Source of the DNA: JAEUQQ01 sp963697285
Lineage (GTDB): Bacteria > Acidobacteriota > Vicinamibacteria > Vicinamibacterales > JAFNAJ01
Reading direction: 5' to 3'
DNA: 64,000 nt
Assembly (NCBI GenBank): GCA_963697285.1
Contig: CAVONI010000011.1
Span: 1,612,001 to 1,676,000 of the forward strand
The notes under the pieces are model-generated. The model ran no database searches. It was not told the origin of the DNA and was given only the letters and a program-made list of their open reading frames with translations. Of this stretch, positions 33,335 to 43,000 are shown piece after piece (position 1 is the stretch's first letter; each line of letters opens with the position of its first letter). The position numbers and the translations under genes are program-made.

Positions 33335-35023
33335 ATGACCGGGGACACGATCGACGCCACATCGCCTGCATCACGTTTCCTTCCCGACACCCACGACGTC
33401 GTCAACGTCGCGCGCGACCTTCCCGACCACAACCTCTACGGCACCGACGCGGCGCTTCGCGAGGCGGTTGCACGCGAAGGGGCCGCGTGGGCCGACGCCG
33501 AACTCGAAGTCTTCGGCGCGGGCATCGGCAGCGCCGACTACGTCGCGCTGGGAGCGCTGGCCAACCGGTTCACCCCGGAACTCGAGACGCACGACCGCTT
33601 CGGCAACCGTGCCGATCTCGTGACGTTTCACCCGGCGTATCACGCCCTGATGACGACCGCCATCGAGCACGGCCTGCACTGTTCACCGTGGGCCGAACCG
33701 AAGGCCGGCGCGCACGTGGCACGCGCAGCGAAGTTCTACATGCACGCCGAGGTCGAGGCCGGTCATGGCTGCCCGATCAGCATGACGTTCGCCGTCCTGC
33801 CCGCGCTGCGCCTGCAACCTGGCCTGGCCGCCGAGTGGGAGCCGCGCATCACCTCGCGCACGTACGATCCGCGCAACGTGCCCGCCAACCAGAAGTCGGG
33901 AATCACCGTCGGCATGGCGATGACCGAAAAGCAAGGCGGCTCCGACGTGCGGTCGAACACGACGCGCGCGCACCCGCTGGGCCGTGGCGGTCCGGGCGGG
34001 CCCTATGAACTCGTCGGACACAAGTTCTTCGTGTCGGCGCCGATGTGCGACGCGTTCCTCATGCTGGCGCACGCGCCAGGTGGGCTGTCGTGCTTCCTCG
34101 TGCCGCGCTGGCGTCCGGACGGCAGCGGGAACCCGCTGCACGTGATCCGCCTGAAGCGCAAGATGGGGAACGCGTCGAACGCCACCGCCGAGACCGAACT
34201 GCGCGGCGCGTTGGGCTGGATGGTCGGCGACGAGGGTCGCGGCGTGCGCACCATCATCGAGATGGTCGCGATGACCCGCTTCGACTGCATGATCGGCTCG
34301 AGTGCCGGCCAGCGCATGGCGCTCGCGCACGCGGTGCACCACTGCCGCCTTCGCGCAGCGTTCGGGGCGGCGCTCGTCGATCAGCCGCTCATGCAGAACG
34401 TGCTGGCTGACCTGGCCATCGAGCAGGAAGCGGCCCTCGCGCTCACGATGCGCATGGCGCGAGCGATGGACTCGCGTCGGGACCCGCACGAAGACCTCCT
34501 CGTGCGCCTCGTCGTGCCCGTCGGCAAGTACTGGATCTGCAAGCGCACGCCCGCGTACGCGTCGGAGGCGATGGAGTGCATCGGCGGCAGCGGCGTGATG
34601 GAGGATGGCCCGATGCCGCGCCTGTTCCGCGAGTCGCCGGTCAACGCCATCTGGGAAGGCAGCGGCAACGTGCAGTGCCTCGACGTGCTGCGCGCCATCC
34701 GGAAGGCGCCGGGCACGCTCGACGCCTTCTTCGGTGAGTTGGCGAAGGCCCGCGGCGGTGATGTCGCGCTCGACACGTTCGTCGCCGCGCTCGCGGGCGA
34801 CCTGCGCGATCCACGCGATGCCGAGTACCGCGCGCGCGGCGTGGTCGATCGCATGGCGCTGGCGATGCAGGCCGCACTGCTCGTGCAACACGCGCCTCAC
34901 GCGGTCGCCGATGCGTTCTGCCGCTCGCGGCTGGCACCTGCGGGGCACCACCACTTCGGCACCCTGCCGCGCGGGATCGACTGCCGGGCGATCATCGAGC
35001 GGGCGTGTCCGGCCCTCGACTGA
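33335..35023 (+). CDS. aidB: AidB-like acyl-CoA dehydrogenase family protein
   Basis: A 562-residue protein, the length of AidB rather than of classical acyl-CoA dehydrogenases (about 380). Signatures: SRTYDPRNVPANQKSG, GITVGMAMTEKQGGSDVRSN, GLSCFLVPRW, ECIGGSGVMEDGPMPRLFRE and AIWEGSGNVQCLDVLRA. AidB proteins bind FAD and DNA and belong to the adaptive response to alkylation damage in E. coli, although many bacterial homologues may have other roles. The ATG at 33335 is preceded by GGAGGA. It stands alone after the mltF terminator. No Ada-box was recognised upstream. Confidence 0.92.
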   Translation: MTGDTIDATSPASRFLPDTHDVVNVARDLPDHNLYGTDAALREAVAREGAAWADAELEVFGAGIGSADYVALGALANRFTPELETHDRFGNRADLVTFHPAYHALMTTAIEHGLHCSPWAEPKAGAHVARAAKFYMHAEVEAGHGCPISMTFAVLPALRLQPGLAAEWEPRITSRTYDPRNVPANQKSGITVGMAMTEKQGGSDVRSNTTRAHPLGRGGPGGPYELVGHKFFVSAPMCDAFLMLAHAPGGLSCFLVPRWRPDGSGNPLHVIRLKRKMGNASNATAETELRGALGWMVGDEGRGVRTIIEMVAMTRFDCMIGSSAGQRMALAHAVHHCRLRAAFGAALVDQPLMQNVLADLAIEQEAALALTMRMARAMDSRRDPHEDLLVRLVVPVGKYWICKRTPAYASEAMECIGGSGVMEDGPMPRLFRESPVNAIWEGSGNVQCLDVLRAIRKAPGTLDAFFGELAKARGGDVALDTFVAALAGDLRDPRDAEYRARGVVDRMALAMQAALLVQHAPHAVADAFCRSRLAPAGHHHFGTLPRGIDCRAIIERACPALD

Positions 35024-35166
35024 GGGCGCAGCGCATGCGCGCCCGCGTGCGTGCCGTCGCACCCCTGGGGCGGTAATCGGCCTTCGCCGTCCTGCCCGTG
35101 CCGTGTCCACAGGGAGCGCTGACGACGAGGCGTGAGGCGACGTCCATGTCGTTTCGCGCAGGCACC

Positions 35167-35195
35167 TTGGCACGTCAGGACCGGTCTGGCATACT
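35167..35195 (+). promoter_or_regulatory. Promoter of the Phd-PIN pair, predicted leaderless
   Basis: TTGGCA (35167-35172) and CATACT (35190-35195) are 17 bases apart, each differing by one or two bases from consensus. Transcription would begin at about 35202, which is the ATG of the antitoxin. No ribosome site precedes that ATG. GACCGGTC (35178-35185) between the boxes is a perfect 8-bp palindrome that an autorepressor could use. Confidence 0.5.
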
Positions 35196-35201
35196 GGTCA
35201 G

Positions 35202-35432
35202 ATGAACATGAATGCGACGGAATTCAAGGCAAAGTGCTTGTCGATGATCGACAGGGCGGCCAGGGGCGAGGAGGTCAGGATCACCAAGCGCGGGCGTGTC
35301 GTGGCTCGGCTCGTGCCGGATGCCGACGTCGGAGAGCGACCCTGGCTGTCGCTGCGGGGCACGACGGTCGTCTGGCGCGGCGACCCGCTGGCTCCGGCAC
35401 TCGACGAGTCTGAGGTCGAGGCGCTCAAGTGA
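35202..35432 (+). CDS. Phd/YefM-type antitoxin
   Basis: A 76-residue protein. The N-terminus MNMNATEFKAKCLSMIDRAA and EEVRITKRGRVVARLVP is the Phd/YefM DNA-binding fold, and the C-terminal tail would neutralise the toxin. Its stop overlaps the GTG start of the PIN gene (GTGA), the usual order for such toxin-antitoxin pairs. It probably represses its own promoter together with the toxin. Confidence 0.88.
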   Translation: MNMNATEFKAKCLSMIDRAARGEEVRITKRGRVVARLVPDADVGERPWLSLRGTTVVWRGDPLAPALDESEVEALK

Positions 35433-35860
35433 CGCCGCCGCTGCTCGATACACACGCCTGGATCTGGTGGGTGCACGGCGACGCTCGCCTTGGGCGCGCC
35501 ACCCTGGATGCGCTCGACGCCCTGCCCTCCGGCAATCGCCCGGCAATCTCCAGCATCAGCCTGTGGGAGGTTGCGACGCTCGTCGAACTCGAACGCCTCG
35601 TGCTGCCCCAGCCTCTCGAACGGTGGTTCGAGGCAGCGGCCGACGCCCGTACCGTGCAGGTCCTCCCGATCACGCCGGCCATTGCCGCCGAGGTCGCCCG
35701 ACTGCCCTCCACGTTTCACCGCGACCCGGCCGACCGACTCATCGTCGCAACCAGTCGCGTCGTCGGGTATCCGCTCGTCACCAGAGACCGCGCGATCGTT
35801 CGCTCGCGCCTCGCCCGCCGGTGGTCGCCGCAGCCGATTGCACGAGCCTCGCGGCGCTGA
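35429..35860 (+). CDS. VapC-like PIN-domain toxin
   Basis: A 143-residue PIN-domain ribonuclease. The acidic residues expected at the active site are present: D in LLDTHAW, E in SISLWEVA, D in FHRDPADRLIVA and D in LVTRDRAI. PIN toxins cleave tRNA or rRNA when the antitoxin is degraded. The GTG start overlaps the antitoxin stop. A stem-loop follows 23 bases after the stop. Confidence 0.9.
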   Translation: MTPPLLDTHAWIWWVHGDARLGRATLDALDALPSGNRPAISSISLWEVATLVELERLVLPQPLERWFEAAADARTVQVLPITPAIAAEVARLPSTFHRDPADRLIVATSRVVGYPLVTRDRAIVRSRLARRWSPQPIARASRR

Positions 35861-35882
35861 GCCGATATTCTGCAGCCGCGCC

Positions 35883-35907
35883 AAGGGGCATCGTGACGCT
35901 GCCCCTT
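35883..35907. terminator. Stem-loop after the PIN toxin gene
   Basis: AAGGGGCA (35883-35890) pairs with TGCCCCTT (35900-35907) across a 9-base loop. Weak terminator candidate; only CC follows before other bases. Confidence 0.45.
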
Positions 35908-35940
35908 CCAAACCTCGTGTTGCGCTGCCTGGGCGCATCC

Positions 35941-36061
35941 TCGTCAAACGGCCGCTGATGCCCGAGCTTCGTCGCCTCGGCGCAGTTTCGTCGATCGGCC
36001 GCTGAAGCCCGTGCTTCGCCGCCTCGGCGCAGCCTCGTCGGTCGGCCGCTGATACCGGGTG
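35941..36061. repeat. Imperfect 47-bp tandem repeat, about 2.6 copies
   Basis: Units start at 35941, 35988 and 36035 (third partial). Each begins TCGTC, then CGGCCGCTGA, and the two full units continue GCCCG-GCTTCG and CCTCGGCGCAG. Differences are scattered substitutions without indels. The array lies between the toxin-antitoxin pair and the Fur box, in a 366-base region with no gene. Confidence 0.7.
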
Positions 36062-36164
36062 CCGGCCGACCTCGTGCAGATCGCCACTCGATACCCGACC
36101 GCTGAGGTCGGATTTGCATTGACGACCAATCCGGTCGGCTTTAGACTCCGCCTGTCTCGATAGT

Positions 36165-36183
36165 GAGACTGATTCTCATTCTC
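36165..36183 (+). promoter_or_regulatory. Fur box upstream of the siderophore receptor
   Basis: GAGACTGATTCTCATTCTC matches the 19-bp Fur consensus at 14 positions and lies 44 bases before the receptor ATG. Iron-dependent repression by Fur is the natural reading. Confidence 0.75.
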
Positions 36184-36226
36184 AACATCCGAAGCGTCAT
36201 CTTCCTCGCCCCACGGTCCAGCCCCC

Positions 36227-38611
36227 ATGACCTCTTCCAGTCGGTGCGCCGCGTTCGTCGCGGCATTCCTCCTCTGCGTTGCGACGGTCGTCGCGTCAGC
36301 CGCGCAGGCTCCAATGTCGTTCGACCTCGCCGGCCGGGTATCTGACGGCTCCGGCGCGGCGGTCACCGGCGCCGCAGTCAGCCTCGAGGTGACGACGGGC
36401 GCTCCGCGCGTCACGCACACCGATGGCAGCGGCGCCTTCCGTTTCGACGCGGTCACCGCCGGCCTCCACGTCGTGACGATCACGCATCCGGGGTTCTCGA
36501 CCGAGACGGTGGCGGTCGAGGTGACGTCCTCGGCGTCGCCCATGAGCGTCACGCTGACGCCGGCCGGCGTGCTCGAGGTGGTCACCGTCTCAGCCACGCG
36601 CTTCGAGACGCCCGTCGCAACGATTCCGAACACGGTCACCATCATCGATTCCCGTGCGCTCGCGCAGCGCACGTCCATCAGCGACGACCTCGCGAGCACG
36701 CTCGCGGCAAGCGTCCCCGGCTTCGCGCCAGGGCTGAAGAAGCTCACGGGGCGCGGCGAGACGCTACGCGGCCGTAACCCGCTCTACCTGGTCAACGGCA
36801 TCCCCCAGCACACACCGCTGCGCGACGGTGAACGCGACGGTCACACGATCGACCTCGATTTCGTCGAGCGCATCGAGGTGATTCACGGCTCGAACGCCAT
36901 CCAGGGGATCGGCGCGACTGGCGGCGTGGTGAACCTCGTCACGAAGAGGCCGCGCTCCGATGGCGAGTGGACGCACGACGTGAAGTTCTCGGTCGCGACG
37001 CACGACAGCCTCGACGACCGCGGGCTCTCGTCCAAGGCGGTCTACCTCGTCGGCAAGCGATTCGGCCCGATCGACCTCACAGCCGGCGCCTCGCTCCACA
37101 AGCGCGGCCTGTTCTTCGACGCCGAGGGCCAGGCGATCGGTCTCTATCCCACGCAGGGCGACATCATGGATTCGACCGCGCGCAACCTCTACGTGCGCGC
37201 CGGGATGGACATCACGACAACCCGCCGCTTCGAGGTCGTGGTCAACGACTTCAAGCTCGCGCGCGACGGCGACTACGTCTCGGTACCGGGCAATCGCGCG
37301 ACCGGGCGACTGACGACCACCGCAGCCGGGGATCCGCGGCCGGTGGTTGGTGACCCGGCGCGCAACGAGTCGACCGCGGTATCCCTCGAGTTCCGCGACC
37401 GCGCGTTCCTGGGCGGCGAGGCGGTCGTCCAGGGCTACGTGCAGGACTTCTACGGCCTCTTCGAAGGCGGCACGTTCACGACGTTCGCGCTGACCACGGG
37501 CGGAGCCGCGGTGCTCGACCAGTCGGCAATCACGAGCAAGAAATGGGGCGCCAAGACGACGTGGATGCTGCCGTCGACGCGGCTCGCGGGCGTCACGCCG
37601 ACGCTCGGCCTCGACCTCGCGCACGACCGCAGCGCGCAGGAACTCGCCCGGACGGGACGCACGTGGGTTCCGGAGACGACGATGCGCGAGATCGCGCCGT
37701 TCGTGCAGGTGCAGCGGATGATGGCCGCGCGTCTCTTCGTCAGCGGCGGCCTGCGCTACGACATGGCCCAGCTGGATGTCGACGACTTCACCACGCTCCC
37801 GTCGTCGCGCAGCACGTTCGTGCGTGGCGGACGCCCGTCGTTCACGGCATGGCTGCCCAACGTCGGGACGGTGCTGACGGTCACGCCCGCGGTGTCTGTC
37901 TACGCGTCGTACTCCGAAGGCTTCACGATGCCCGACGTCGGACGCGTGCTGCGAGCCGTCAACGTCCCAGGCCAGGCAGTCGATCAACTCATCGACATCG
38001 AGCCCGTCCGCGCCGACAACATCGAGATCGGCGCCGACCATCGTACCGGGGCCCTGACGCTGCACGCGTCCTACTACCGTTCGGCGTCAGCTCGCGGATC
38101 GCTGCTCGAACGCACCGTGGACAACGTCTTCCGGGTGCGACGCCAGCCCACCACGATCGACGGCGTCGACCTCACCGCGAGCGGCTCGATTGGCGGCAAC
38201 TGGACGCTCGGCGGCATGTATGCGTGGCTGCGCGGCCGTTTCGACTCGAATGCCGACGGTACGCGCGACAGCGATCTCGACGGCCTCAACATCGCGCCCA
38301 ACCGCGTCAGCGTCTTCATCGACGGCAGGCCGCGTGCCGGGGTCACGACGCGCCTGCAACTCTCGCATGCGCTCGATCGCGCCTTTTCTGGCGTCGCGGT
38401 CACGCCGAACCGCAACTTCGACGGCTACACCACCGCCGACCTGTCGCTCGCCTGGACGACCCGCATGGGCACGATGCGGCTTGGCATCGAGAACCTCTTC
38501 GACGCGCAGTACGTCACCTACTTCTCGCAGACCGACCCTGTCGCCGGCGTCGACAACTTCTTCGCGGGGCCCGGACGCAGCATGACGCTTGGGTTCGAGC
38601 GACGGTTCTGA
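36227..38611 (+). CDS. TonB-dependent siderophore/iron receptor
   Basis: A 794-residue outer-membrane receptor. A signal peptide (to about residue 27, SAAQA) is followed by a carboxypeptidase-regulatory-like domain (residues 30-115), a plug domain (from VVTVSATRFETPVATIPNTV, with IEVIHGSNAIQGIGATGGVVN) and a barrel ending in GPGRSMTLGFERRF, whose last residue is Phe. The GxNAxxGxGATGG loop is typical of ferric-siderophore receptors. The upstream Fur box and the PepSY gene that follows support a role in iron uptake. The siderophore is not identifiable. A ribosome site is not evident before the ATG. Confidence 0.92.
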   Translation: MTSSSRCAAFVAAFLLCVATVVASAAQAPMSFDLAGRVSDGSGAAVTGAAVSLEVTTGAPRVTHTDGSGAFRFDAVTAGLHVVTITHPGFSTETVAVEVTSSASPMSVTLTPAGVLEVVTVSATRFETPVATIPNTVTIIDSRALAQRTSISDDLASTLAASVPGFAPGLKKLTGRGETLRGRNPLYLVNGIPQHTPLRDGERDGHTIDLDFVERIEVIHGSNAIQGIGATGGVVNLVTKRPRSDGEWTHDVKFSVATHDSLDDRGLSSKAVYLVGKRFGPIDLTAGASLHKRGLFFDAEGQAIGLYPTQGDIMDSTARNLYVRAGMDITTTRRFEVVVNDFKLARDGDYVSVPGNRATGRLTTTAAGDPRPVVGDPARNESTAVSLEFRDRAFLGGEAVVQGYVQDFYGLFEGGTFTTFALTTGGAAVLDQSAITSKKWGAKTTWMLPSTRLAGVTPTLGLDLAHDRSAQELARTGRTWVPETTMREIAPFVQVQRMMAARLFVSGGLRYDMAQLDVDDFTTLPSSRSTFVRGGRPSFTAWLPNVGTVLTVTPAVSVYASYSEGFTMPDVGRVLRAVNVPGQAVDQLIDIEPVRADNIEIGADHRTGALTLHASYYRSASARGSLLERTVDNVFRVRRQPTTIDGVDLTASGSIGGNWTLGGMYAWLRGRFDSNADGTRDSDLDGLNIAPNRVSVFIDGRPRAGVTTRLQLSHALDRAFSGVAVTPNRNFDGYTTADLSLAWTTRMGTMRLGIENLFDAQYVTYFSQTDPVAGVDNFFAGPGRSMTLGFERRF

Positions 38612-38719
38612 AGCCGTTGTTCACCCGTGCCGACAGGAACGTCGCGTCGCCACTCCCAGGTCGAAGGCACATCCGGCGTGCCCGTGCGCCCCTCGCGACT
38701 GACTGGAAGGTTGCCGTCC

Positions 38720-39835
38720 ATGCGGCTGCTGCGTGATCTCCACCGTTGGGTGGGTGCGCTCCTCGCGGTCGTCATCGCGGCCGTCGCGCTCTCCGGGGCA
38801 CTGCTCGTCGCCCGCGATCCGTACTATCGCTGGCGCTTCCCCGCCATCGTTGGCGGGGTGGTTCACGCCGATCGCGATGCGCTGACACACGTCGAGCAGA
38901 CGCTCGCACGCGAGCTGGGCGAGCGGCGCCTGCGCGTGCTGCGGCTCCCGCACGCGGGGCTGCCCGCGTTCCAGGCGTGGTTCGATCACGACACCGAGGC
39001 ACTCATCACGCCAGACGGCCTCGGCGTGCTCGATTCATGGCAGGGCGCCACGAAGCTGGTGCCTTTCGTCTTCGGCCTGCACGCGCACCTGCTCGGCGGC
39101 GACACCGGCAGCACGGTGAATGGCCTCGCAGCGCTGCTCCTGGTGGCCCTCGTCACCTCCGGCCTCGTCGCCTGGTGGCCACGCCGCACCTCATTCCCGG
39201 TTCTCGCTGTGCGTCCAGGCAACAGTTCGCGTGGCGCTCTGCTTCGCTCGCACGTGGCGGTCGGGACGCTGCTGGCGTTGCCGATCCTGTTCTTCGCGGC
39301 AACCGGGGCGACGCTCGTGTTCAACGGCCCGGTCACGGGCTGGTTGGGCGGGTGGCTGGATGCGGCACCAGCGAAGCGACCCGATGCGCGCGTCGCTCGC
39401 CTGGCCAAGTCAACGCACACGCTCGCGGCACTCGCAGAGGTCGCACGTCGCAGCGTCCCCGATGGTGAGCTGACGATGTACATGCCGGGATCGGGCGACA
39501 ACGCGGTTGCGACGTTCCGCCTGAGGACGCCCGGGGAGTGGCATCCCAACGGCCGCACGTACGTGCTCGTGGATCCGTACACGGCGGAAGTCGTGCAGCA
39601 GATCGACGCGCGGCAGCAGGGCCTGGGAACGCGAATTGGCTACGCGATCTACCCGTTGCACGCGGCTCGCGGTTCCGGCGAGTGGATCGCGTTGCCAGCC
39701 GTCATCGCCGGCCTCGGGCTGACGTGGGTGTCACTCGGCGGCATCTTCACCTTCCTGCGTCGAGGGATCCTTTCTCGTCGAAGTTCGCCTGCGGGCCGGC
39801 AACGCAAGTGCTCAGCTGGGCCCGCCTGGCGGTGA
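38720..39835 (+). CDS. PepSY-associated transmembrane protein (siderophore reductase-like)
   Basis: A 371-residue inner-membrane protein with the PepSY_TM pattern: MRLLRDLHRWVGALLAVVIA at the first helix, a periplasmic loop, FVFGLHAHLLGG (histidine in the second membrane region), LLLVALVTSGLVAWWPRR, LLRSHVAVGTLLALPILFFA and a C-terminal helix after DPYTAEV. The ATG at 38720 follows GGAAGG. Members next to TonB siderophore receptors are thought to reduce ferric siderophores with haem or quinone in the membrane. It lies 108 bases after the receptor stop and is probably in the same Fur-controlled unit. Confidence 0.86.
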   Translation: MRLLRDLHRWVGALLAVVIAAVALSGALLVARDPYYRWRFPAIVGGVVHADRDALTHVEQTLARELGERRLRVLRLPHAGLPAFQAWFDHDTEALITPDGLGVLDSWQGATKLVPFVFGLHAHLLGGDTGSTVNGLAALLLVALVTSGLVAWWPRRTSFPVLAVRPGNSSRGALLRSHVAVGTLLALPILFFAATGATLVFNGPVTGWLGGWLDAAPAKRPDARVARLAKSTHTLAALAEVARRSVPDGELTMYMPGSGDNAVATFRLRTPGEWHPNGRTYVLVDPYTAEVVQQIDARQQGLGTRIGYAIYPLHAARGSGEWIALPAVIAGLGLTWVSLGGIFTFLRRGILSRRSSPAGRQRKCSAGPAWR

Positions 39836-40064
39836 TCACGCCTTCCGCGCAACGCTGACATTGTGTAAAGTGCCCTCGTCAAACAACACCTGTTCGTGAA
39901 CGGCCATGGTGCGGGCGCGACGCCGTCGGTCTGCGTGGCCCTGTTGCCGGCGTCCGCGGGTGTGCGCGAGAACCTGCAGGCCGCGAGCGATTCGCCGTGT
40001 GTGGCTGCGCGGCCCGTGCACCTGTCTGACATCGCCCGCCGGCCTGACACGAGGGACGTGAACG

Positions 40065-43000
40065 ATGTCGAGGATCTTCATCAGCCATTCACATCGGGAT
40101 GACGCCGCGGCCATCGCGATTGGCCAGTGGCTGACCGACCACGGGTGGAGCGATCACTTCCTCGACATCTCGCCTGACCGCGGCCTGTCGCCCGGCGAAC
40201 GGTGGCAGGAGGCGCTGAAGCGCGCGGCGGATCGTTGCGAGGCCGTCCTCTTCCTGATTTCCGACGACTGGCTCCGATCGAAGTGGTGCCTCGCGGAGTT
40301 CCTGCTCGCCAAGCAGCTGGGCAAGGCGATCTTCGGCATCCTCGTGCGGGCGACGCCACTCGAACAGTTACCCGGAGAGATGCGGAACGAGTGGCAGCTC
40401 TGCGACCTGGTCACCGGCGCAGAGCGCGAGTCGTTCCGCGTACGGATAGAGGCGACCGGCGAAGACGTCGCCGTGAGCTTCCCATCTGCCGGACTCGTTC
40501 GCCTGCGTCGCGGCATCGAGCGCGCCGGGCTGTCGCCCTCGACGTTCCCCTGGCCGCCGCCGGGTGATCCCGACCGCGCACCATACTCCGGGTTGCGAGC
40601 GATGGATCGGGAGGATGCCGCGGTGTTCTTCGGTCGCGAAGGCCCGATCACCGTGGCGCTGGATACCCTGCGGCGCCTCCGTGAGAGCGGCGCAGAGCGG
40701 CTGTTCGTCATCCTGGGCGCGTCGGGCTCGGGCAAGTCCTCGTTCCTGCGCGCCGGGCTGCTGCCGCGCCTGGCGCGCGACGACAGGAACTTCTTCGTGC
40801 TGCCGGTGATCCGCCCTGAGCGTGCGGGCATCACGGGACCAACCGGCCTGCTCGCCAGCCTCGAGGCGGCCTTCCGTGCCGTGCGCGCCCCGAGGAATCG
40901 TGCGGACCTGCGCAGTGCAGTGGAATCGCCGGACGTCTTCGCGAGACTCGTGGCCGATCTGCATGTGGCCGCGCGCGCACGCCTGGGCCCCGAGGCGAAC
41001 CCCGTGCTGGTGTTCTCGATCGACCAGGCCGAGGAACTGTTCGCCTCCGAGCACCGCCAGGAGGCCGAGCAGTTGCTGACACTCCTGCGCCGCGTGATGA
41101 CGCCCTTGGATCCTGCAGACGGCTCCGCGTCGGGCACGCAGGGGGTCTTCACGCTCGTGTCGATCCGTTCGGACTCCTACGAACGGCTGCAGACCGAACG
41201 GCTGATGGCCTCGGTCAGGCAGCACGTGTTCAGTCTTCCCCCGATCCCGCGGGAGGAATACAAGTCAATCATCGAGGGCCCGGCCGAACGGCACCAGGCG
41301 GCCGGCAACCGGCTGCGGGTCGATCCGCGACTCACCACGCAGTTGCTCGTCGACACACAGGGCGCCGACGCGCTCCCGTTGCTCGCGTTCACGCTCGAAC
41401 GCCTGTTCGTCGAGCACGGCGCCGATGGAGACCTGTCGCTCGACGACTACTCGCAGCTCGGCGGCGTCGAGGGCTCCATCGAGGCCGCCGTGAAGACGGC
41501 GCTCGCCGATCCGTCAGCCGATCCGGCGATTCCTGCCGACGAAGCCGAGCAGCATCAATTGCTGCGCGCGGCGTTCATCCCGTGGCTTGCCCACGTGGAC
41601 GCCGAAACGGAAGAACGCCGGCGCCGCGTCGCAGCGTGGGACGAGATTCCCGCAGCGAGCCGTGGCATCCTCGAGCGCCTTGTCAACCAGCGCCTGCTGG
41701 TGCGTGACCGGCGGCGCGTGCCCGGCACCACCGTCGATGCGATCGTCGTCGAGGTGGCGCACGAGGCGCTGTTGAGGCGATGGCCAATGCTCACGCTGTG
41801 GCTCGAGCAGGACGCCGATGCGCTCAAGGCCATCGACGTTGCCAAGCGCGCGGCCGCGGAGTGGGCGAAGCATGGCCGCCGCGACGCCTGGCTCAATCAC
41901 GCGACCGAGCGCCTCACTTTGATCGAGTCACTCCAGCAGCGGCCCGATCTCGATCGACTGCTCGGCGAAGACGGCCGCGCCTACGTCCGCGCGTGCCGCA
42001 AGCGCGAGCGCGACGCGGAAGCCGAGGTGCTGGCGCGCGAGCAGGAGCGCCGCGCCAACGAACGCCGCATCCAGGAGGCCGAACAGGAGGCCGAACGCGA
42101 GCGACTTCGCGTCGCCGAGGCGAAGTCGGCCCAGGCCACGGAGCGCGCCGCCGCGGCGCGGCGCCTCTCGCGCAGGACGATGGCGGGCGCAGGGATCGCC
42201 ATCTTGCTGATGATCGCGGCCATCGTGGCAGCGCTGTCAGCAAGGAGGCAGCAGCAGGCGGCGGAACTGGCACTCGGCACGCTGAACGCCACGGAGGCGA
42301 CGCGGAAGATGGAAGCGGGCCTGGTTCCCGAGTCGGTCGCGCACCTGGCCGAGGCGGTGCGGCTCGCTCCCGGCGAGGTGGTGTGGCGCGCCTCGCTCGT
42401 CAAAGCGCTGATCGCACACCGATGGGGCCGCATCACCGCCGACATCCGCACGCCGGAACCTGCGACCGCCGCAGTCTTCAGCCCCGACGGTCGGCGCGTC
42501 CTCGTCGTCAGCGGTGACGAGGTGCGCCTGTGGGACACCGACACGGGCAGTCGCATCGGACGCGCGCTCCGGCACCGCAACATCGTGAGAGACGCGACGT
42601 TCAGCCCCGACGGCACGCTCATCGTCACGGCGTCGCAGGATCGCACGGCACGAGTGTGGGATGCCGAGACCGGCGTCCCGCGCACCGAGCCGATCACGCA
42701 CCCCGCAGTCGTCACCGCCGCGGCGTTGTTGAACGACGGCAAGACCCTGCTGACACGCGCCGGTGACACGCAACGGCTGATCGACCTGGCGAAGCCCGTT
42801 GCAGCCGAACGCGGCGCCGACCATGTCAGCCCGGGCGGCCGGTTCACCGCAAGGTATGACGAGGGGCAGATTCAGTTCTGGGACGTGCGCGCACAGCGGC
42901 CTGTCGGGCCTGCCTTGCAGACGATCTACCAGCAGCAGGTGGCGTTCAGCAGCGACGAGTCCTTCGGCGCCATCGCATCGAACCGGGTCGTCCAGATCGT

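Noticed and set aside
35941..36061. The 47-bp repeats as a CRISPR array
   Set aside because: The units abut each other without unique spacers and no cas gene is near.
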